Positions 58,401 to 64,000 of a stretch of DNA of 64,000 nucleotides are shown one piece after another. Origin of the DNA: Armillaria gallica (taxonomy: Eukaryota > Basidiomycota > Agaricomycetes > Agaricales > Physalacriaceae); contig JBANDB010000002.1 in assembly GCA_037576215.1 (NCBI GenBank), positions 5,952,001 to 6,016,000 on the forward strand, in the 5' to 3' direction. How positions within the stretch are numbered: position 1 is the stretch's first letter; each line of letters begins with the position of its first letter. The notes beneath the pieces were generated by a model. That model saw only the letters and a list, made by a program, of their open reading frames with translations, made no database searches and was not told the origin of the DNA. The translations under genes and the position numbers were made by a program.

Positions 58401-60008
58401 TCTCAAGGAAAGACTAGGCTGTATAATGTAGTAGACGTCGCAAGATGTAGATCACATCAAGCTCTGTATACCTGTCTGTCACGAAGCGCTACAGCAGAAG
58501 GAACGCTGATATTGCAGAGATGGACGCAAGACATAACAGACAAAGTACAAGGTCGTGCAAGTAGTGCACTTAGACAAGAATTTCGAGAGCTCGAACTTCT
58601 GGACGAAATCACGAAACTTCGCTATCACTCGAAACTCGATCCTAAAGTAATAGGGCTTACGCGGACGGATCAGATCAGGGCATACCGAAAAGTGATGGGT
58701 GCCCGGTACGTACCGTCCTATGTCCATTCGTCTATCCGATGGTCAGTTCACGATCCTTTTATCGAAAACGAGCTTCCTGACATCAAGTGGCATATTATCA
58801 CAAAGGAAAGCGTGACCCTGAAGGATACCAAGTTCATCCCCGCACAAGGATCTGTTAAGTTACGTACATATGACAATAATACTCGCGTTCCTACAGTCGG
58901 TACGCCATCCCACGAAGCAAGCAAGGAAGACATGAACACCAAGTCGAATATAGCACGGCTCCAACATCGGGATTCCGCGGCAAACGTAACAAAGTTCGAA
59001 CTTCATATGCAAAAAACCGCACTTCGTCGGAAAAGACGTTTGTCCCAGCTAGAAGTCGAGAATGTACACAAGAAATTACGCAGCGAGGATGAAGATGCGC
59101 GGAATAGCACACTTCGTCGGAAAAGACATCTGTCCCAGTCGAAAGTTGAGAGCGTATGCAAGAAAATACGCGGCGAGGATAACGATACAGGGTGGCGTAG
59201 CTCACAATGCCCTGAAGGATTGATATGGAGTAACAATAGCTGCGCATACGACGCACTGCTGAGTATCCTATACAACACGTGGAATCAAGACGTCGCATTT
59301 TGGACTGCAGGCTTCGAGAGATTCAATGGCGAATGGTTAAAGCCTTTAAGTGACCTATTTTCACGACGTCAAGACGGTGAGATATCACTAGAAGAGGCAA
59401 GAGACAAGCTTCGCCGAAGTTTAGCTAGACGATATCCAGCGAGGCTTCGGTTCGGGGAATTCACATACATGAGCGATCTGCTTGATTGTCTGTTTACCAT
59501 GGAAGATACTGTACGAACAACCGTTTTAGAGTGCCCTGAAGGGCATAACATAGTGAACACCGGGTTAAACAATAACAGCGCGGTGCTCACAGGATCTCAG
59601 TCTGATCAATATATCAGCATTTCGGAGTGGCTACGCGAACAATGGGATGCTAGAGACATCAGGCGGAGAAGATGTAGGACATGCAACAACAATCTGAGAC
59701 GTCGACACATATGGCTCAAAGCACCGGAGATGCTGGCTTTCACGTCAATGAACAGTCGATTGAAAATTATTGACGAATATCTTGTCGTCACGGTCGAAGG
59801 GGTTCAAAAGACTTATACGCTAGCAGGCGCGATATATCACGGCCAAGGTCACTTTACTGCAAGGGTGATTGTCGATCGCGAATATTGGTTCCACGATGGC
59901 ATGACAACAGGTAAAGAGCTGATACCCGATACTCGAAATGCAAGAGCAGATATGACTAAATGCAGAGGCCAAATTTTAATAACGGCTGTGTATACTTTGC
60001 TGTCATAA
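52476..60008 (+). CDS. Helitron transposase: HUH Rep, Pif1 helicase and USP-like domain
   Basis: An uninterrupted frame of 2510 residues runs from ATG 52476. The frame is open from 52404, and an upstream exon at 52137-52266 could join in phase through an intron ending at 52404. Zinc-type cysteines (CAVCGRLV, CSCICDTC) precede the Rep region. The HUH motif is LHLH at residues 883-886, and the candidate catalytic tyrosines are Y1090 and Y1094 (YVSNYITK). The Pif1-type helicase has Walker A GMGGTGKS (K1568), Walker B FFDEVS (D1638-E1639) and GDFAQLPP. The C-terminal domain has a cysteine box NNSCAYDALLSIL (C2256), a histidine box GQGHFTARVI (H2459) and D2474. This resembles a ubiquitin-specific protease. 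Two 30-residue basic repeats lie between helicase and protease. All key residues are present, so it may be active. Confidence 0.9.
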   Translation: MSCAETDVHRSLLYTNTVCQYRRDVHRAVQLSCHRVITVFMKLPVNDYVYVYLHMIKYLNAWFTVHLVPARLVRNAFISIWRHFATRQSANCLRGQAYVLLTNSHVIMTSFILNVRIGQASPVYMFPYPRTPVTPPKSNDGFEYKYDTKESDDICTPGRSEYDVDGGYKLRSIRFKDVEAYMVAAPEGQLEAYDFEYVAHTDADTLASYDADNHVYTMMPLYKVLSLTSVSMGRTLAGKHGITNVRRIRLPELKARASVHSCYKCNLLYTVFKLVPSKETARLAKKKEKAKANKEAINRRRRINYRSTLQTGSAHSKITFPPTPPTDQFIRDMIGRCCQKMDANNIEEDGCAVCGRLVPKTKLSNLRHVAKLLDVLVVPGVMRKERKSPKDASSHDAEPVLDRTCSCICDTCRADIRKRRIPADALARGTWIGNVPKQLSELRFMERMLIARVRHTCTYVRISNGMKKMKANVIAFENPMPLVYDHLPPPRKDMDDVLAIMFTGPNKPTKDDFKRAPVLVRRNKVIEALEWLKLNHSDYHDIEISRENMNEYPEDVPFVGVEYKASVTNKTPEGLSVHDNEEEDGTEEGDCPFIVHGLTGEKLESMTTTQIKGRGMMHLENNGKVLAVGQEDRPESIWNNVQLYPKMFPWLFPYGKGGIGSIRMSDEKHKSFLMMYHDKRFQRDPTFAFVAFSHAQIKASTTGTFLLAERSKFNDVTDRILNVDPEVLKSMAKRMADGERIRPTTEAEKACLRIIDDLDSVSAKIKGSATTKKHMNNEIWSLIAAKGPPSWYITISPLDIAHPLSLYYTSNDKAFKGINLLSSSDCQRAIINNPAGAARFFEFMCKLFIEEVLGCSSANQRKGIYGDTNAYYGTVEQQGRLTLHLHMLIWIKGVMSPQDMRDSILNPDSKFQKKMVEWLEGCHMGELFNGTQSKVQSKVEQNEAKTGYVDPTRSLPEVLPKECIVKTVHEDCPTCNNIRSWDTRYRETVDDLIIRSNVHDCERYMNKDGTVSRKKTYTGCKENKYNKCKARFPRQTFMETQVDPETGAIRLKKGEPWINTFTAALTYIMRCNTDVTNLSSGTAIKAVVLYVSNYITKTPLKTHVIFEVIRDMFDKSTEMLASPISNQEKARKLIGRIVNLLAVKLEIGAPMLAMYLMDQPDHYTDHKFKTLYWRSYVTEARQPWLDDDEKETGHKVTLMHHNGRVVGVSPVIDYMYRPHELQYMNVYEWATVARRVRIPKSKRSNNDDVESEDDDTGEGKRHIPKKGLSFVDGHPLKDTHYLVVDSIDEYVVPNLVGETLPRKDKGDKEDYCATMLTLFRPWRSGLDLKQQGESWEDAFQKHEFTDDQLRLMKNFNLKYKCLDERDDYHAQLRDGMVLVPSWNENVATSAEFDKSDHLPTAHDGIEEYLEQLSFGEEDMSIDGVLERKMADIRKVLDLAGWTTERRADMPVDTEPIGVVRSRGEWNSVVKRKRQEIIDDRTRNVPNTGKTNKKTSRRNSIERVKVVDKKWLERRFHDKDHKLLLDKVAESFSLNEEQERAFRLVANHSTSPYNNQLKMYIAGMGGTGKSQVLKALIKFFQLRKEEHRIIIVAPTGSAAALLGGSTYHSVFGINERQSTNVDLAQVRSRLEGVDYVFFDEVSMLSTKDMYQISVQLCNASGLQDVPFGGMNMIFAGDFAQLPPIMGEDWSLYGRKATYMANNPQGQKKAIGRSLWHQVTTVIILRQNMRQRSQSADDVRLRTALENMRYKDCTDDDITFLKSRVSNARINGSTVKDPLFRDVSIITAWNIHKDEINRLGSERFAIETGQELIDFYSNDSLKRTTKNDNSDDTTKFRSKNKLVGLQRITDELQSVLWNQPPSSTSQHLPGKLRLCIGLPVMIRYNNATELCITKGQEATVYAWQSTVGNKGQRALDTLFVKLVNPPADVQMDGLPLNVVPLTPSMVGIKVDLPSRQSINITREQVQVLPNFAMTDYASQGKTRLYNVVDVARCRSHQALYTCLSRSATAEGTLILQRWTQDITDKVQGRASSALRQEFRELELLDEITKLRYHSKLDPKVIGLTRTDQIRAYRKVMGARYVPSYVHSSIRWSVHDPFIENELPDIKWHIITKESVTLKDTKFIPAQGSVKLRTYDNNTRVPTVGTPSHEASKEDMNTKSNIARLQHRDSAANVTKFELHMQKTALRRKRRLSQLEVENVHKKLRSEDEDARNSTLRRKRHLSQSKVESVCKKIRGEDNDTGWRSSQCPEGLIWSNNSCAYDALLSILYNTWNQDVAFWTAGFERFNGEWLKPLSDLFSRRQDGEISLEEARDKLRRSLARRYPARLRFGEFTYMSDLLDCLFTMEDTVRTTVLECPEGHNIVNTGLNNNSAVLTGSQSDQYISISEWLREQWDARDIRRRRCRTCNNNLRRRHIWLKAPEMLAFTSMNSRLKIIDEYLVVTVEGVQKTYTLAGAIYHGQGHFTARVIVDREYWFHDGMTTGKELIPDTRNARADMTKCRGQILITAVYTLLS
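59019..59199 (+). repeat. Two 30-codon tandem repeats inside the Helitron protein
   Basis: LRRKRRLSQLEVENVHKKLR at 59020 is repeated at 59110 as LRRKRHLSQSKVESVCKKIR, an exact 90-bp period. Each unit ends in acidic residues (SEDEDA, GEDNDT). The basic clusters look like bipartite nuclear localisation signals linking the helicase to the protease-like domain. Confidence 0.85.
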
Positions 60009-60250
60009 AATATCAACGAATGGTGACGATTGTGGATACAAACGAGGCCTTGCCGTTTACCGTTTACATGCTGTAATAGTCGGGCCGAACGCTGTGTGGA
60101 CAACCAACAGCAACACCCGTAAGAGCAAAAAAGTGTAATGTTTGTACATTACTATGTTTCATCACAGACATTACAATCATCTTCTTGTCGCGACTCGCCG
60201 GGACACGTTCTCCTATACCTGGATCGTAAGGTTCGTGTGATGCTCTGATA

Positions 60251-63200
60251 GCATTATCCTTGTAGCGACGGCAAGTGTCATCCCCGATTCTTTCGTAAGT
60301 TAGTCGGCTTTCGGGTAGTCGCGGAAGAGACGTTGGAAGGGCGAGAATAATTCCAAGTCATTGCGATCAGAATGCATGATTTTCGAGGTATGAAAGGCAT
60401 TTTTATGTTCAGGTAGATCGTTGTAAAAGATATTTCGAAGTAGAACGTCGCTTTAGAAGACCACACTCGATGGATTGACGGCAGGCGGGCTGGAAATTTG
60501 CGACTCTTGAAGAGATAATGGTACATTGCTCGAGACGCCATTGTCTCCAGCACCCTCGAAAATGGGGGTATGGAGATGATGAACCCAGTGGACGGTGATG
60601 AAGAGAAAATCGACGTGTGCCTGGCCACACAGCCACTGATCGAAGCCCGGAGGCCCGTTCCGGAAGCTGAACAAGTGAGCAAATATCCACTTAGCATGAA
60701 CATCGCTTTCGATACATTTTCTCTGAAGGTCCGGAAGACGTCGTAATATGTCGTTGTGCCACCATTGTACGAACTTGATTCATTTTTGGATCATTCAGTA
60801 CTATCAAAGCATCCAGAGGTTCCACTTTTCTGATATCTTGCGTCCGGTTGGTTTCTTTCAACATACATGGTGCGTCTTGTTTTGTATATCGTGTTGAAAT
60901 GTATAGAATGCTTTATTTATGATGGAAGATAAAGCATACTCTCACTGCAAGCTGTATAAATTAGTTCCCGAGCTGTCGACATTCACTAAAGGGTATGCTT
61001 TCACTGTTTGCCATTTCGCGTTAATGAAAGACAGTTCTACTTGTGCTCATATCGTCTGACCGAAACATTGAAGTCGCATTACGAGGTTTCGGATGCTTCG
61101 GATATTATACCTATACTTGTATGAAGTCTATTTTGCATTTATTCCGATTTTTTTTCTGTAGAGGAGACCCATTGAGATGGTATATATGCTGTTAGATGAG
61201 TATTGGTCGGACTAAACATCAATGAATCCATATTGATAGCTTAATGCCTCGAGGTATCCCGCCCAAAAAAAATTGAGATACTTATTTAACGTATAATGAA
61301 GCTGTTGCATTACTATCGAAAGGAATAAACGACCAGTGGCCAGTATACAGAGGACGTACAGGCATACAGGACACAAGGCCGGCTAGTCGGACCGGTATAC
61401 CGAATAGCCTTTGCTGTGCATTCGTGCTTACAATACCCTCTCACCGATTCAAATATTCACGGCGCGAGTTGCAACTGGCACCATCATCTCTACAGCTCCA
61501 TTTTTTATGGTGCTGAAGATAATGGTGCCATTTGTTCCCGCAGCCCCGCTGCCATCATCAACGTCAACGACGCCCTGATCTTAGAGCCACCGCCCCCCAC
61601 AAAAAGACAGACCATTCTCACTCGACAACGACCCCGACTAGACGATGACGTCAACCACTTCCCTCCCTCAATGCTGCCCTTATTGCTAACGACGCGTCCA
61701 TCATCCTTCACGCTACCCACTTCTACAAGAAAAACACCCTCTCCCGCTCGATGCATGCCTTGGCCAGTACCGTCAACTTCACACCCCCGTTTTTGAGGGT
61801 GCCGGAGACGATGGTGCTGTCCGTTTCTTCTCCAAATACTGTCGACGTCCCCCAACAAAGCTAACCAACTACCCACCAAGACGGCCCTACCCTCACTCGA
61901 CGATTCTCCCGACCGGCGCTGCCATCTCGCCACCCCAGTTTTCAAGGGTGTCGGAGACGATGGCAGTAATTGTTTCTCTCTGCGACGCGCTATCATCACC
62001 GATACCTATTTCAAAATATTAAATCCATTGTTTCTTCGTTCTTTTGTAGCCTCTGTTCTCCCGTTTGTACAATGTTTCATTTTTATTATTCGGTGTATTC
62101 AAATCAATGTACTTCCAAATAAATTACATTGGTTTCAATTTTCATATGACTAAAATAGTTTGAGAGAAAAAAATAAGTGACATCCAAAATCTCGGAAGGA
62201 GGGCCTATGGACCCAAAAATTGGCTAAAATTCAACACCAGTACGAAAAGATTTTCCAGCCCAAAAACGCGACCCAAAATGGCTGGGCTACTGGCCCAATC
62301 CCAAGGGAAAAGGCGTGGTGATGGCTGTGCTGCTAATGAGCGGTACAGGTGGCATCCTGAGTTCGAATGCTGCATAGAAAAGGGTCAAACCCTACAGCAT
62401 GGCCTGGAACAAGTCCATATCGAAGGGCATGGCGTCGAAGAAGGGAGCGATAACACATAACAAGGAGAGGAGCGCTTGATATAGAGGTTTCCCAGTGCAT
62501 ATGAGTATGCATCCTGTATGAATGACGTTTTCTACGGCGATTGGGCGCGCATGGGTATGCATACTCTAGTTTACTGCGCTATGCAGAGCGCATTTTCGTA
62601 ATGTAATGGCCTTAGACAGTCATACCGTTGAACTCCATTTGCAGGACGTGTCATTAGAGATAGGCAATGAGACTGAATATCGTCGGGAGATCGAGAGAGT
62701 AAAATGAGAATATTGTTCTATTGCTACGAGACCACCATGAAGTTACCAGAGGATCAATTACTACGAATATTGTGATGTAACTAGGACGTGGGAAAATTAC
62801 AGGACCCTGAGTATGCAGAGTCGGAAGGAGCTGCGCACGACGCTCTGCATACTCCATAACTCGCCTGTAGTTACAGGAAACTCTGCATACCGGGCTGCAC
62901 TGTAACTACAGGGCAACTCTGCATAATATGGACGGTATAGCCTCATAGGTAATAGTTGTTCCGGACCGAGGTTGCCGCATCCCCTGGAAACTTTTTTCCT
63001 GATTTGCTGATGTCATAGGTTCGAGTGAATCAAAGAGCCTCCATGAACGAGGGAAGCTACAATTTTCGTTAGATGTAGTTAAACGCTTGTCTAATATGAG
63101 CGGAACTTTGTTGACTGCATTCTGTTAATAACAATAAATTACCCCGCTGTGGTGGTTGCAGCAGCCTACCCTGCTAATTTTCGTTTGTGTATGCGTGTCA

Positions 63201-63393
63201 CTGTAATTATTCCAAGGTTGAGACCAAGTACATTCATTTTGTTTCATTTGTATGTGCGTATCAGTGCCATCAACCTTATTCATTTGACCCAACTACACAC
63301 AGCTTCCTCTTACCACCACTCTCATTTCTTTTGATCTCTCTATTTCGTCGCTTTCTCACTCTTCTTTGGTTACTCGTTCATCTGTTGGTCCCT
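60251..63393. other. Long non-genic stretch with degenerate repeats
   Basis: No gene is supported. A motif resembling CACCCCCGTTTTTGAGGGTG followed by CCGGAGACGATGG occurs forward at about 61484-61530, 61779-61815 and 61927-61965, and inverted at about 60541-60580. Further right, 62806-62930 has inverted and direct copies of ACTCTGCATA with two CTGTAGTTACAG/CTGTAACTACAG palindromes. Confidence 0.5.
60541..61966. repeat. Four diverged copies of a short motif
   Basis: The copies share CATCATCTC/CACCCCC followed by a GTTTTTGAGGGTGC-like core and GGAGACGATGGTG. Three are forward (about 61484, 61779, 61927) and one is inverted (60541-60580). Spacing is irregular, and identity between pairs is perhaps 75-85% over 40 bp by eye. 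They may be fragments of a transposon or of a decayed tandem gene. Confidence 0.5.
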
Positions 63394-64000
63394 ATGGGTC
63401 GAATTACGGGCCCTGTAGCCGGGGGTTGCTCGCATCGATTCCTTCGTCCATTGTCCCGCCCTCCCGCGGCATCTTCTGGAAGTGCCGAAACGACACCTAG
63501 GTACGTCTGCGAAACGTAGTCGATCTTCGTCGACAGTTCCAAACAAGACGTCCAGCAACCTGCTCATCAACCATCGCCTACGCAAAGACGAGGGCTCCGA
63601 TGCCAATACTACGGGCGTGTGTACGTTGCCCTACCCTCCCGCGGCATCATCTGAAAGCTCAGACGTGATGTCTAGGTACGTATATGAAAAATAGTCGCTG
63701 TGTCGAGAGATCCGACTGATACGCCCAGAAACCCGACCACTGGGTCCCCTCGCTCGCGCGCTGACAAGAGTCTCGAAGTTTTTGCGATATACGCGCGCAC
63801 CGGACACTCCGGATCCTCTCTCGACGCCACCGATGCCAACAGTAGTGTTCCGTCCAACGGCAAGGAAAAATCATGTTCATGCCTAGCGGTGGTGGGCGCG
63901 TGCCTGGTAATGTTTGCATGGGTTCACAGGGTGGTCTTTAGCTTGGGTCGCCGCAGCCGCAAGGTTAGGAGGCATTGATACTACGGTAGCTCGTTTCCTC
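63394..64000 (+). CDS. 5' part of a second gene made of phase-2 exons (partial)
   Basis: Exons 63394-63500 and 63556-63675, and a third from 63729, join in one frame through introns of 55 and 53 bp. Both introns have GTACGT donors, CCAG acceptors and phase 2. The start MGRITGPVAGGCSHRFLRPL is followed by PPAASSGSAETTP, and exon 2 repeats this as PPAASSESSDVMS, so an exon-internal unit has been duplicated. Composition is Ser/Thr/Pro-rich and probably disordered, like the N-terminus of the gene at 43279-47086. The conserved C-terminal part would lie beyond the window. Where the third exon ends could not be decided. Family membership is inferred only from exon style. Confidence 0.45.

Larger units (their letters stand above)
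52130..60250 (+). mobile_element. Autonomous Helitron, ends approximate
   Basis: The coding region of a Rep/helicase transposase fills 52476-60008. Helitrons normally begin with TC, end with CTRR after a short hairpin, and insert between A and T without target duplication. A candidate 3' hairpin with 6-bp arms (GTAATG, loop TTTGTA, CATTAC) lies at about 60137-60154, but I find no convincing CTRR directly after it, so both boundaries are estimates. Confidence 0.6.

Noticed and set aside
53456..59791. Many long minus-strand frames inside the Helitron
   Set aside because: They are antisense shadows of the transposase coding frame, with no independent motifs.
60137..60154. Definitive Helitron 3' terminus
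   Set aside because: A GTAATG/CATTAC hairpin is present but no CTRR end follows at the expected spacing, so the boundary is not claimed.

Overview
This window looks like a lineage-specific accessory region from the genome of a basidiomycete fungus, most likely an agaricomycete. The evidence is short introns (mostly 42-70 bp, many of 50 bp) with GT..AG borders and CTAAC/CTGAC-like branch sites, many F-box/leucine-rich-repeat-type genes in several paralogous subfamilies, a fungal-style Helitron, and several families I know only as uncharacterised agaricomycete proteins. I see no tRNA, rRNA, CRISPR array or bacterial operon structure. I assembled exons by hand from reading frame, splice signals and paralogue alignment. 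Family names rest on remembered motifs, not on a search.

Layout. 1-17.5 kb is an F-box nursery. It holds the 3' end of an F-box gene at the left edge, a hAT-type MITE (1523-1960), a decayed F-box copy (2049-3511), two further decayed copies of another subfamily (5344-7155 and 7300-8080), an intact F-box gene (9720-11571), and a convergent pair (13045-15019 forward, 15590-17486 reverse), each member intact except for one in-frame TGA. 17.5-22 kb holds a second MITE family and relics of an F-box/nucleotidyltransferase-like family. 22.2-25.6 kb is a nine-exon Spt5-like (NGN plus KOW) gene, also with one in-frame TGA. 26.5 kb holds the second MITE copy. 27.7-34.3 kb carries three intact genes: an F-box gene, an F-box/NTase-like gene, and an F-box gene on the minus strand.

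35.3-37.6 kb holds a truncated copy of the RNA polymerase I subunit A49 and remnants of another gene. 39.8-40.6 kb is a small three-exon minus-strand gene. 43.3-47.1 kb is an exceptional gene of about 27 short exons whose first 23-24 introns are all phase 2, with internal exon duplication. 48.2-49.9 kb is an intact F-box gene. 50.1-51.3 kb is a RING-finger gene with duplicated coiled-coil exons and one in-frame TGA. 52.1-60.0 kb is an intact autonomous Helitron: Rep/HUH plus Pif1 helicase plus a C-terminal ubiquitin-protease-like domain. 60-63.4 kb contains degenerate repeats only. A further gene built of phase-2 exons starts at 63394 and runs off the right edge.

These genes do not form one pathway. 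The common themes are ubiquitin-linked adaptors (F-box, RING, USP-like), transcription-machinery look-alikes (Spt5-like, A49 fragment), mobile elements, and birth-and-death evolution. Recurrent in-frame TGA codons, often where a paralogue has arginine, suggest C-to-T decay.
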